From positions 224,614,399-224,678,398 of the forward strand of contig OY986435.1 in assembly GCA_963920525.1 (NCBI GenBank): DNA of 64,000 bases, given 5' to 3'. The position numbers and the translations under genes were made by a program. This DNA is from Dichetophora obliterata. Lineage: Eukaryota > Arthropoda > Insecta > Diptera > Sciomyzidae. Below, in pieces: positions 22,804-34,885 of the stretch. The notes under the pieces are model-generated. The model ran no database searches. It saw nothing but the letters and a program-made list of their open reading frames with translations, and was not told where the DNA came from. Position 1 is the stretch's first letter. Each line of letters opens with the position of its first letter.

Positions 22804-24016
22804 AATAAGATGATAATAAAAAAAGAGAAAATCAAAAATCCCAAAACCAAATAGCTCATTTAGAATATAACCACTGCATAGCATCAACGTTTCTATCAAA
22901 AGTAAACAACACCTTTTTTTATTTGCTGAAATATCTCGAAAGCCAACAGAGTAACTAACTGACTGACTGACGACTGACTGACACACATTCTGATGTGTAG
23001 CAAAATATTTGCTTTGTCCGGCACTGACAGCGCTTGAAGCCACTCGAAGGTCAATTAGGAGCAAGAGTTTTATTGAGCTGAACATATATATAAACAGCAA
23101 TAACAACAAAGCGCAAGCAAACAAATGCTGCCAATAGAAAGAACAACAACAACAAAGTCGACACTGGTAAATAAATAAAATCCTGCGGTGAATGACTGCT
23201 CAACTCCTTACAGCTGTTGGATGTGTAACTGCTTTTTTTGTTTACTTTTTGTTTATTTTTATTTTTATTTTTTGTAATTTTTTTTTCTATTTTTATGTTG
23301 CAACCTAAATAAACTAAGCCAAGTTGCAGGAAGAGCATTTAGATCACACACAAAAAAAAACAGCTTTAAATAAACATTGCACAAAGAATGAAAATTGTGC
23401 TTTTCCGCTGCTAATGTAAATATTTTTCTTTCATATTTAGTGAACTATGTCGTTGTGGCAGTAAAAATAAATCCAAAAATAAACTAAATTTATTTGATAT
23501 TGCAACGAATATTAGACTTTTATTTTATAGCGCCAAAAAAGTTTAATTAGCTAATTAGTATTTATTAGATTTTTCGCTGTTGTTTTATTGTTACCGTTGC
23601 ATTTTTGATGAATGTTTTTGGAATAAAAAAGGGGACTTTGAAATTTAATTGAAAATGTTTTCAGCAGTAAATTTTTGGCTTAAACTATATACACATATTT
23701 TAAAATCATTGTTTTTAAGCATTAAGTGCCGGGTCTTACACAAGAGTAAACTAATTTGGTATAATTAGTTGTGGCTAATTAGGATTATGTTGATAGCGAG
23801 GTTAGCTAGCACAATTGTGTGAAAATTTATAAAATGCATAGAATAGCAAGAACATTATTAGACATGAAGTTTTAGCGCTAATGCGGTCGAAGTGCAACGG
23901 GAGGAAATGAAAATTTAGTTAACTAGTTATTGTAATTAAAACAATGCTTGTTTTTTAACTGTTGTTTAAAACTTATCTAATATGTTTTGTTAATTTCCTG
24001 ACAGTATTATTGAGAA
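22804..24016. other. Non-coding stretch
   Basis: No recognisable gene. A CTGACTGACTGACGACTGACTGAC microrepeat patch lies near 22960-22983 and a CAA run near 23139-23155. The reading frames here are AT-rich and featureless. Confidence 0.55.
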
Positions 24017-24060
24017 CTAGCTGATATACCCAGTATCACTTGGAAGTTCGTATAAATAAT
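24017..24060 (-). mobile_element. Helitron-like 3' end (minus strand), truncated
   Basis: On the minus strand the sequence ends in GGGTATATCAGCTAG followed by T, a CTAG-T end like that of the Helitron-like element ending at 29712. No matching 5' terminus is found to the right, so this is probably a fragment, and its length is unknown. Confidence 0.4.
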
Positions 24061-24777
24061 TTTTATTATCCTCTAGTCGCTTTGATTTGAAATACATGAA
24101 GAATAGTTTTTGAAATTTACAGCCGATTTTTAATTATCCGACATGACCTTGCATATAATGAATGACGACTTTAATTATCCAAAAAAGTTTGAACATGAAA
24201 TTAATAATTTCTTGAGATTACAAGAAAAAGACTTGAGTTTCTTTCAACTAAATTTCAGTTTCAGTTTTCGAATCAATCTATCCTTATTTTACCAAAATAA
24301 CCATACAACTCGCTGATTGTAAATACTTCATGCTTAATTTTTTCGCATACATATGCTTATTTATAAATTAAGAACCAAAGAAAACCGTGTTGAACAGGCA
24401 AAGAACGGTAACCTTGATTTGTGTATTGAACATTATTTTGTGACGAAATCGATATTAACCCTCATCGGTCACCTGTATGCACACGCATACAATTTGGATC
24501 TTTAACCTTGAATAAAATAAAAACGGTTCAGCGGAATGACCTTGTATTTTGACCAAAGTAGAATTATTTTGCCTGAACAACCAAAAAAACGCGTTTTTGA
24601 ATTTGTACCCTTACTGTATTTGCCTGTGCAGTTATAGTTACGAATCGGTCCCTGTGTATGTGCGCGCATACACATAAGCAGGTACCTGGAATTGCCGCTT
24701 ATTTTTGTGTGGGGATTTATAGCACGCTCTTATTTTTTCGTTTTATGAAATTCAGTTTGTTCTAGAATACTCATAAG

Positions 24778-25587
24778 CAGGGAAGACAGAAATATGCACG
24801 AAAAAATCTAAAATAAGTATGCTAATATGCTCTAAAAAATGGCAAAATATGCCATCAAATAAGCACGAAAAATGTCGAAGTCGGAGTTTTATTATTCAAA
24901 ATTTTATTCAATAGTTCATAAAAAAAAAACAAAACAATAGCCCTTTCAAGGCGTAAAAGTAAATATTTCAGTTTAAATAAATTATAATTTTAATTATAAA
25001 GTAAAAATTTAATTCTATTTTAATCATTTAATGAATATTTTGTTTGGTAGCTCGAAGCCAATGCCAAAAGTCTCCTTCCGGACGAAGTCCATTATTTTAT
25101 ATGGTGCTTATAGCAAAAACAGTGTATTGCATTCAGCGATTACACTGAACAATTAAATGCATTTTTATATTATCAAAAAGAAATTTTCTACAATTTTCAG
25201 CCAACAATGTTTTGTATTGTGAGAAAGACAGTTTGACATCGCAGGATGTAGTTGGGCACCATTTAAAATAAGGGACTTCGTTTGGAAGGAGACTTTCGGC
25301 GTATGGATCCATTGTCAGTGAGTTTTTATACAAAATATTTTGTATACATATATAATATAATATCTCTTTATAAATATATATAATATCAAAGAAATTACAA
25401 TGTTGCCAGATGTGAAGGAAGTATCAAAATTTGCCCGATTACAAGCTAAAATCTGTTCGAAAAGTTAAAAATATGTAAAAATATGCACAAATAAGCACAA
25501 TCGTTATAAATATGCAAAATTATTAACAAAACGTCCAAATATGCAAAAGCATATATTATATGCATTCGCATATAATTGTCTTCCCTG
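24778..25587. mobile_element. 810-bp hAT element nested in the piggyBac-like element
   Basis: Exact 11-bp tips CAGGGAAGACA and TGTCTTCCCTG with an exact 8-bp duplication CTCATAAG (24770-24777 and 25588-25595). Repeated AATATGC motifs cluster near both ends (about 24792-24857 and 25467-25572), as expected for subterminal transposase-binding sites in hAT elements. It carries only the C-terminal end of a transposase (25133-25333), so it is a deletion derivative. Confidence 0.92.
25133..25333 (-). pseudogene. hAT transposase C-terminal dimerisation fragment
   Basis: Only 66 codons remain. The run VPYFKWCPTTSCDVKLSFSQ, then YKTLLAENCRKFLFDNIKMH, matches the usual hAT C-terminal pattern of a hydrophobic lead-in, a TSC-x-VERxFS-like core and a following Arg-rich helix. 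The conserved ER is replaced here (VKLSFS). The catalytic part is gone. It lies inside TIRs of hAT type, which supports the assignment. Confidence 0.75.
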
Positions 25588-25654
25588 CTCATAAGTGAAG
25601 TTTGTTTGTGCATTTATTTGAATTTTAGTTGTGTTTCAAAGTATTTGATAAAAA

Positions 25655-27080
25655 ATGGATAGAGTTTTACGTGAAAGAAGGCAGCGAGATGAACTAGAAT
25701 TGGATTTTGATTTAGAAAGCGAAGCGGGCGAATCTCGATGATTTTGCATTATCAGACGAGGAGAATGATGAAAGTGAAGTTAGCGTGCATTCGGATGAAG
25801 ACGACATTGAGTCACTTGAGCAAAATTTTGCAGAACAAAATGTAGCAAATCCTGCAAATAAATATTTTTCAAAAAATAAGAAAATTGAGAATTCATCGCA
25901 ACCATTTAAAATAAATCGCTAATTAACACTTCATGAAAAAACCTACCCTCTTTGTTATGGGTTCATGTTCATTATATGTTTAATTTTTGTTATAATTCAG
26001 GTCCAAAAGCATTAGCAGCGCTACTATAGTTGATGTTTCGTCTGCATTTCACATGTTCCTTGAACCGGTTGAGAATATTATTTTGAACATGACGAATTTA
26101 TATGGTGTGCGAAAGTACAAAGACGATAAGAAAAACATTGATTGGACACTCTGCACGCATACTTTGGATTGTTGCTGATTTCTGGTGTGTATCGATCATA
26201 CGGTGAATGTGTCACTAAACTGTGGAATGACGAAACTAGTCGGCCAATATTTAGAGCAACAATGTCTTTGAAAATGCTCAAGCGTATCCATGGTTGCATT
26301 CGATTTGATGACCGCGAACAACGTATGGCCAACACTGCATCTACAAGTACTTCTGTACGTGACAAATTGGCACCGATTCGAAATGTATACGATAAATAGA
26401 ATCATAATTTGAAAGTTGTATACACACCAGGAAAAAACATTACCGTAGATAAACAGTTAGTTCCGTATCGTGGGCGATGTCCGTTTCGTCAGTAGATTCC
26501 ATCCAAGCCGGCGAAATATGGCATCAACATTTGGGTGCTATGCGACTCAAAAAGCTACACACAAATTTATGTTGGTCGGAATCGTAATGCCACTCCTGAA
26601 CGTAATCTCGGACAGCGTGTTGTTTTGGATTTGGTGGAAGGACTTTCTGACAGAAATGTAACGTGTGACAACTTTTTCACTTCGTATAAATTGGCAGAAG
26701 ATTTGCATAAGAATCGCATGACTATTTTCGCAACAATAAGGAAAAATAGGACTGAAATTCCTTCAGTTCTACTCGAAATGCGTCAAAAGCCAATTTATCA
26801 TACAGAAGTTGTATATGAACATAAATTGCAAGCAGTTATGTTGTCATATGTTCTTCGCCGGTACCGATTTGTGACATTGCTTAGTACATACCACAATGTT
26901 GTCAGCATAAATGAGGATAGTGAAAAGAAGAAACTTGAAGACTACAACAAAACCAAGAGTGGAGTTGATACTATGGATCAAATGGTGGCTACGTACACAT
27001 GCAAACGACAAGTCAATCGGTGGCCAATTGGGCTGTTCACATTTCAAACCGCTCATCAAATCATTTGTCAAATGGTTTGA
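25655..27080 (+). pseudogene. piggyBac-type transposase, degenerate
   Basis: It starts at ATG 25655 (MDRVLRERRQRDELELDF). A frameshift near 25738 leads into an acidic stretch (DDFALSDEENDESEVSVHSD). After a broken interval it continues with YFGLLLISGVYRSYGE and IRFDDREQR. Next are TPGKNITVDKQLVPYRGRC (first Asp), then SKPAKYGINIWVLCD, NLGQRVV, VTCDNFFTSYKLA (second Asp) and NKTKSGVDTMDQM (third Asp, about 26965). It ends after RWPIGLF. Breaks include a stop at 26398, a stop at about 26493 and frame changes near 26540 and 26140. All three catalytic-type Asp codons are readable. It is clearly distinct in sequence from the copy at 5242-6924. Confidence 0.9.
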
Positions 27081-27398
27081 CCACAAAAGTGTTCAGACTA
27101 ATCAAATTTTTCGTCAAATTTAATTTTATCTTGAACACCGAAGTAAGCATACCGCGATGACGGAAAATTTTTAATACCAATTGTTATTAAAATCGTATTG
27201 GAAGATGAAAAAATTATTTTATAAATTATTATAAATTATTTGCAACAGTTATTCATTATTATTTTGTTATTATTTTCTTCCGCTCCCTCTTTTGCCACGA
27301 TATGGTCAGGTTGAAAACTTTTTTGAACTGACAAAATCGTGCTACACAATTTGACGAGTGTTCACACTGGTCAAATCGTTCGACATGTGTGATTGCAA

Positions 27399-27474
27399 GG
27401 TGGCCGTAGCCTACTGGAAGAGTACGTGCCCCATACGCTGAAGAACAGCGGTTCAAACCCTTGCTGAACAGAAG
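27399..27474 (+). repeat. tRNA-derived SINE head
   Basis: An A-box-like TAGCCTACTGG (27407-27417) and a very good B box GGTTCAAACCC (27450-27460), 33 nt apart, are followed by a T-run at about 27475-27485. No acceptor-stem pairing is convincing. Related sequence, with an internal deletion, lies at 35540-35605. Confidence 0.6.
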
Positions 27475-27986
27475 GTTTTTTTTTCGTGACAAGGTATTAC
27501 GATCATTCGTAAATGTAAAGTAAAATATAAATTTGTTTTTGTACGAATACGAATAAAATATTTGAAATGCGTACCAAACTGCGTAAATTCCACGAATTCT
27601 ATTCGTGTCTGAAAATTACGAATACGTATTGACAAGTTTTTGTGAAACAAAGGTATATGGAATGGTATCGTAACTTATTAGGCCGTGTTCATATTACTCT
27701 TTTTTAGCACGATTGCGACACTGCTCTCACTTTTTTTTCGCAAACCAGTCTGAGAAATACTGAATATTAAATTTTAAATGTATTTACATACATACAAAAT
27801 TCAGTAATTTTTAGCAGCGTTTGCAAAAAAAAAAAAAAAACGTGAGAGCAAACGTGACTAAAACGCGTAAAATGATCTAGGCTTTACAGGTAATATGATC
27901 AAGGCTATTTGAAAAGGAATGTTTTAGCTCTGCTTTATTTATAAATTAACATAAAAAAAGTATTTTTGTATTCTTTTCAAAATATA

Positions 27987-28608
27987 TCTATATATATAAA
28001 ATTGAATGTGTGTTTGTTTATTTGTTTGTTTGTACCTTATAGGAGACCAAACCTCTGGACCGATCTTCCTGAAATTTTCACAGCATGTAACTGGGACTCT
28101 GGCATGATTAATAGGGTACTTTTTCGACCACGCCCACTTTTACGCCCACTTTTGAAAAATTATGTAATTGCTCCCATATAGTTTTTAACAGATTTACTTC
28201 ACATTGTATACACATTATATTCCAAGCGAGGTAGAAATAAACAGTTCTTACGCCACGCCGCCTTTCACGCCCCTTTTCACGCCAAATTTAAGTTTTAAAC
28301 TTTTTGTTCTCTGTACAAATTTGTTCCTTCCAACGGATTATTTTTTATTTGGTAGTATATTGCTCTTAATACTGTTAACGTCGCCATATTTCTATGAACC
28401 ACACCCACTTCACCGCCCCCTTTTTTAATTCAGATACTTACTTATACCACTAACAATGTTTGCTATACAAAATACTTTTTTTGTAATATGTATTTACCTA
28501 AAGTTTTATATACTTTTTATCTACAGGTAAGGTAGCCATAGATTTTTTTATTACCAAATCCCCCTTTTTCGTCCCATTTTACTTTAATTATAATTAATCT
28601 GCTTTCAA
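27987..28608 (+). mobile_element. Helitron-like element, 5' portion
   Basis: It opens TCTATATATATAAAATTGAA and continues with TTTGTTTGTTTGTACCTTAT and GGACCGATCTTCCTGAAA, the same order as the copy that starts at 28609. The 3' end is missing where the second copy begins. It carries several CCACGCCCACTTTT-type blocks and no protein. Confidence 0.55.
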
Positions 28609-29712
28609 TCTATATATATAAAAATGAATGTCTGTCTGTCTGTTTGTTTGTTTGTTTGTGCTTTATAGGAGGCCAAACCCTTGCACCGATCTTCCTGAAA
28701 CTTTCACAGCATTTTACTATGACTCTGGAAAGAATAATAGGCTATATGAAGTTCTTATTGGACAAAGTGGCGTGGCACTGCCCATATAACCCAAAAATTT
28801 AAATCGCCATATTTTGGGCATTTTTTGACCTACGTTGATGCTATTTGGTACATATGGTATTGGCATAATTAGGAATACGTACCAGGAGAAAAGTGGGTGG
28901 GACCACGCCCCTTTTTAGGAAAATTAAAAATCGCAATAGAGTCTTAACTACTGGACCGATCGTCATTAAATTTTCACAATAGGATATTCTTACGAAATAA
29001 TAAATTCTTGACTATATAAAGTTGTGAGTGGACGAAGGGGCGTGGCCTCGCCCATATAACCCAAAATTTAAAATCGTCATATCTTGGGCATTTTTTAACC
29101 AACAGCGGCAGTATTTGCTATATATGGTATTGGCATGAATAGAAATACGTACCAAAAGAAAAGTGGGCGGAGCACGCCCCTTTGTTTTCGATATATTGGA
29201 GGCTGGACCTGATAACCGATCTTAAATTTTCACAGCGTTCAGCTTTGACTCAGGAATACTTATTACATGATAATATTTTTCGACGATGTACACTTCTGCA
29301 CCTACTTTTTTACTACGTTTATTAACGGCTTTACCACAAATTTAAAATACATATTAATTTAAATAGTGGGGTAGCCCCATTCTCTTTCTTCCACCACTAT
29401 CTTCAAAACAGCTGATTTTATAATACATGTTAATTAAAATAGAGAGTGGGGTAACCCCATTCTCATTCTCCCACAACTGACTGCGAAATAGCTGATTGTG
29501 TAATTGCTGCTTTTTGATTGGTCTTAAAATAAAAAGGGGGAGCATGAAGCAAACTACATGCGATTCAGTGCTGAATTCTAATTGGTTTACAACAAAAAAA
29601 GAGGCGAAGCATTGCAATATTTAAATTAAATAAATAAATTTTTGTAAATATATAAATACTTTTAATTTTATTTTATACGAGGGAGGTAGCGAAGCACACC
29701 GGGTTCAGCTAG
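28609..29712 (+). mobile_element. Non-autonomous Helitron-like element, 1.1 kb
   Basis: The 5' end TCTATATATATAAAAATGAA is preceded by A, and the 3' end GGGTTCAGCTAG (to 29712) is followed by T, matching the TC...CTAG and A-T target pattern of Helitrons. An internal unit of about 275 bp is repeated (about 28757-28925 and 29032-29185; shared CCCATATAACCCAAAA, TATGGTATTGGCAT, ACGCCCCTTT). There is no Rep/helicase coding, so it is non-autonomous. Confidence 0.65.
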
Positions 29713-32700
29713 TTAAATACATAATGAACATATCGTCACATATAAAATCAAAAGCCATAAGTTACAAAAAATTCAAAATCGACTTTTTGATTGATTATGA
29801 TTCATTTTATCAAAATATTTTTACACTTTATTTTTATACTTCTACAACTAAAACCGACGTTTTCATTAACAAAATTCTCAAAGCCCTAAGTTTAAGTGCA
29901 ACTTATAATTTAGAAAGTTTTTGATTTGCTCTAAAAATTTTTTTATGTAAACTTACGGCTTTTATGATTTAATATGAAGATATATAAAATACGTTCATTG
30001 CCTAGGAGAGGCGGGGGCAAGCGCCCCTGCCCCATGTACTATATTAACCCGATAATTTGTGATATCACTTGTAATACATACTGAAAAGATAGTACTTTAA
30101 GGAGCTTGTAACGTCAACACATTGCAAAAACAAACTCAAAAGTTTTTTTACTAAACTCCACGCATCAAGAGACTTTCTATTCAAACACAAAGAAGCAATT
30201 AAAGTGACTTGTTTCATAATATCATATATGATTTTATGAATAATTGTATGATTAAATTAAATTTTGTGCAAACAGCTTGAAGTATAGAAAATTAAAAGCA
30301 TGTACACAAAAGTGCTTAAATTAAAAGCATCAAATTGAAAATATTTTGCAAAACCCAAACTTAATCTGTTGCAAATTCATTAAAACTGTAAAGGTAAATG
30401 CAACGGCATATGATCAGATTTACATAGGTATAGACTTACTCACACACAAATACACACACACACACACACACAATCCTGCAACAGGTTTTAGGTTTTAGTG
30501 GTTAAAAATACCACACTATTCAGCTTTCAACGCATTTCCCCTTTTTTAACTAAAAAATAAAAACACACACACAAACACACAAATACATAGATTAACACAT
30601 ACATGCGTGTCAAAAATATTATAGAACATATTTACATACTTAAGCACTCAACTCACTTCATGACTTCATATATATTATCGCCATCGTCAGTTTTGCCAAC
30701 ATATCAGCATTATCATCATCATCATCTAAATCATCATTATTATTATTGTTAACAACAACCTTGCCTTCACTACCAACAGCACTATTAATAGCAGCAATTT
30801 CAACAACAACAGCAGCGTACACAAACACAACACCTCTTCATTTAGCTGCCAACAGCTCCAACCTTAAAACCATTACTAACACACTTAGAGTAATATCAAT
30901 ACTAACACCAATAATATTACCACGTCATTCTCGATAACACTCATAACAGGACTGTTGTGTGTATTTGTGTGCGTGTGTGCGTGTGTGTGTTTATAGATTT
31001 TGGTATAGTTTGTATGCATTATAGTTGGATTTTTATTTTTGTCGTACATTGCTGTCTCAATAAATTTAGTTGTTTTATCGAATTCAACTTCAGTTGATGA
31101 GTCGTCGCTCTACCTTCTGCTAAAATATGTCATTACCACGCAACCAGCTGAAAGACCAACTAGGAAAAACTTTGCTGCTCACTAAACTCAGAGCTGTTTC
31201 TGTTTATTTTAACTGGAATTCTTGAATATAGTGCTGGTTTACACTTTCCTCACTCAACCGACTCACTTTGACGTCTACAGAAGAGATGAGGAAGTGGAAA
31301 TATGAATGAAGTAAGGCAAGAGTATTTAGAATTTTTCAAATTTTGTTACTCACTGTAATTTTACATTCGGTGAATCAGTTGAGTGAAGCCAGTGTAGACC
31401 AGCACATAGAAAAAGCAACTGTTTACTAACTTGTCACCACCTATCAATGCCAACTGTCAACTCTTCTTCCAAGCTGTCAACAGTAATTCAAGGACATGAG
31501 CTTGCATACGTATCACTTAGAGCTGTTTCTTTGAGCTTGAGTACGCGCCATCATGACTGCATTTGCATCACCCGTATGCAAAAACAAAAATTAAAATTAA
31601 ACTGCAAAATTGACATACGACCATCGCTTCTTCCTTTCCACTAGTGCGTTGATAGGACTTTTGCATCCTTCAAAATATATAAACTGTTTTTCTTTTTCCA
31701 TTAAATTGTGAGCTTTAGATCAAGTAAGTTTTTAAAGAAGGCAACAACAACAACAACAACTCTGTATAGAGTCAATCACTTAGCTGACTAGACAGTCTGT
31801 TTCGGAAATCGCTACATATTCCTCTTCAGTAATCTTTGAGTGATTAAGCTATGATCAACTCACTGTTTAAACTAGTATATGAGTGCGCAGATTTTGGAAT
31901 TCATTCTTTTGAATTGCATGGCTGCTAATCATATGACATTTCAAAGCAGTAGGCTATTTATAGATCACCGCCATCAGCTCTATCAAGGGTTGCCATCTGT
32001 TCTACTTTTTCTTTTCTTTTTCTTTTTCTCTGCCCGATTGTAGCGATGACAGTTTAAGCGTTTTTATTGCTTCGTATTACAATAAGAAACATTAAATGGA
32101 TAAAAAATTGTTGACGAAAAACGCGTCCAACCGTTGCAATCCTCCTCCTGCCAAGACAAGAGTTTATGAGTGTGCGTGTGCATGTGTTGTGTATGTGTAT
32201 GTGTAAGTGTAAGTGTGTAAGACAGCTCCACTTACAACACGTTAATAACATTGCCATTTAGTGTCTTGTATGTGTCTGCATTTGTGTCTTCTTCTGTCTC
32301 TGTTTCTGCATCTACTTTCTCTGTTCTTCTCCGGCAGCTATTATGCACTACCCAAACTATTGTTTTTACACATTTTTGTCATCATGTTGTTATTCTTATT
32401 TTTTGCCTACGCTGCCTGACATCGTTGAATGACATTTTTATTTATCCTCATTTTTCTTATGGCTTCTTCTCGTTGTTGTCATAACAGCTGTTTTTCTTCT
32501 ATGAAAACATAGCGCCATTCATATACAAAGCCACAGAAAATGACAGCAAATGATATTGTAACAATAAATTTCATCATTAATATTTATTATGGAAATCAAA
32601 TTAATACGTAAATAACTTAATGACGTTAAAGCAAAACCTAACAGAGCCAAACAAACATATGTTGCTTCGTCCAAAAAAGTTGTTGTTTTCGTCGTCATTA

Positions 32701-33859
32701 ACGCTGTCCAGCATGAGTTCATGCTCGGCTTGTGCATTATTTTTGCTTGTTTAATTTTTTGAATAATATCTTTTGGTACCTATCTTAAGTAATAAAAATC
32801 ATTTTCTGTTTGTTTGTTAGTTTGGCGTAAATACAATTCTAAACGGCTCGACAGATTTCGCTCAAATTGTGTATAAGCACAACCGTGATTAAATAGTAAC
32901 ATACCTGGTAGTGACCACGCCTCTTCCACTCCTTTTCGGCCAACGTTAGTTTTTATTGTTTTGATACTTTTTTATCGGAGTTTTTCGTTTATATAATTTT
33001 AAAGAATTTTTGTTATTCTGACACCAATAACATTCACATACATATCTTCAAAATTGTAGAAATTTGCAGAACAACGATGTTTTCATAGCACATCGTTTCT
33101 TACTTAACTTTACCGTTAAGTCAGTGAATATATTTTTTATCCTTTTCTTAAAAAACTCCAAAATATATTAGCTTTTAAGTGAAAAACTGACTCAAAATTC
33201 GTTTGGATGTTAAAATAAGAACAATTAAAAATTGCATTTTTGATCAGTGATGCCATAAGAGAATTTTAAAGTGTATCTTTTTGATTAAGAAAAATGTACC
33301 TTTTTGACTAAAAACGTACTTTTCTATGGAAAATCTTTCTTAACAAATAATTGTTAAGTTTTTACTAAGGGTAAAAACCTACTTTTTTCTTTTTAAAAAG
33401 CAGTAATGCATTTCTTTAATTATTAAAACCTTAAAGTTTGGTATTATGAATGAATCACTAAATAATTTTTTTATATTTTTTCACACACCAAATCAATGTT
33501 TGTTAAACAAACCTTGTGTTTGACCGTTCAAACGCAACATTAAAATAGGAAGTGTATATTAAAATTTATATGGTGTTATGTTACAAAAAAACAGAAGTGA
33601 CTACTCAGCCTCGTATCTAGAACCCGAAGTCTGGGCATGCACAAGCATCACGATTTTATTTTATCTGCAATTAAAAATCTTACAACAATAAGGGTCAATG
33701 TATAGAAACCTAAATTTTTCATTTATTTTACTTGTTTAAATTAAAATTTAATATTGCATTTAATATAAATGAAATATCAGTACGTAATATCAATGTAGTT
33801 TTTTTGCTTTATCAAATTTTCACAATATTATAGGGGCATGATGGTTTCCGAGGCCGAAA
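29713..33859. other. Non-coding stretch with simple repeats
   Basis: No gene is supported. It includes (CA)n at 30452-30472, an ATC/CAA-rich low-complexity patch at about 30700-30830 that gives a spurious Thr-rich frame, a GT-rich tract near 30956-30990, and a CAA run near 31743-31760. Sequence near 32805-32960 (TTTGTTTGTTAG, then GACAGATTTCGCTCAAATT and CCACGCC) resembles the interior of the Helitron-like repeats. Confidence 0.55.
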
Positions 33860-34885
33860 AATCATATTTTTGCGATTTTTCTTCTCAGTTCTGAGTGAAT
33901 ATGATTACTAAATTTTAACTTTTTGGAGTACATAGGAATTTTTATAAAAGTATTTTCATTCATTTTAACGTGGTGGTGGTAGATCGGAGGCGCTTAAAAA
34001 AAAATTGGCCGCACAGTGTTATCTGAAATAAAAAAATGGAAGTGATTTATTCAATATATTAGTTTCTTGTGCGGATACACGAAATTACATTGCAAAATAT
34101 GTGATTTTTGATTTTTGGCACATTTTTTAATGTACGCACACATATACAAACACATTTGTATGTTTGTGTTGTAAAGCTTTTGCTTTTTAAGTTTGCACTT
34201 GAAAAAAAGCACGAGTTCAACAAAAAAACGAAAGCACCAAACTTTCAGTAGCTGTAAAGACTTCACGTCAGAAGGTTGCGGTTGCTTGTTTTCCTTTTTT
34301 TTTCGTATGCGCGATCTAAATCAGTTGAAAATTAAACTCAACAAACTATCTTTGATTTATTTTTTGTTGGGGCTAATGTTTTTTTCAACACTAATTTTTG
34401 TATGCGAAAATAAAATGTATAAAAATATTTGTAATTTTTAATTATACAAGAGTTGTTGAACTGAAATTTTTAAGAGTTATTTTTGTTTTTTAACCCTAAT
34501 AATGGGGTTCTTTTGTCCTAATAAAAAAAAATTACTTTACTACGTTTATGACGCTTTATGTTTTTATATTACGTTAATATATGCTTTAAAAGCAGTAAAA
34601 AGAAAATAAATAACTTTTTTTTTTTAGTAAAAAAACATTATTAACCTTTTATCTGTGTTCAGTTTGTATTTTTTTAGTGCATAATTTACGTAAAAACAAT
34701 AACAATTAAAGTAGCGAGCAACTGCAACCTACCTGCTTGAAGTCTGAATAGCTACTGAAAGCTTTTTTATTTTTAGTCATCGGTAGTGTTCAATATTTCT
34801 TCTATGTCTAGATCAAAGCTACAGCATTTTATTTTAAGGAAATAAATTATATTAGTTTGCTTGCAGTGGAAAATTAAACATTCTA

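Larger units (their letters stand above)
24459..27080 (+). mobile_element. piggyBac-like element, left end intact, right end missing
   Basis: TTAA at 24455-24458 precedes CCCTCATCGGTCACCT, then GTATGC-ACAC-GCATAC (24475-24490). A related motif, GTATGTGCGCGCATAC, recurs near 24656-24671. The transposase relic runs in the same orientation from 25655. I find no GGGTTAA right tip downstream, and the Cys-rich tail is absent, so the 3' part is lost after about 27080. A hAT element (24778-25587) is inserted between the tip and the gene. Confidence 0.85.

Noticed and set aside
27399..27474. Possible functional tRNA gene
   Set aside because: Good A and B boxes, but no paired acceptor stem or clear anticodon arm, and a deleted relative exists at 35540, so it is more likely a SINE.
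30746..30937. Thr-rich plus-strand frame of 63 codons
   Set aside because: It comes from CAA/ATT simple sequence and has no domain or conserved start context.
34487..34510. TTAACCCTAATAATGGGG as another TTAA-element tip
   Set aside because: No matching GGGTTAA right end within several kb and no subterminal palindrome at 24-25 nt.
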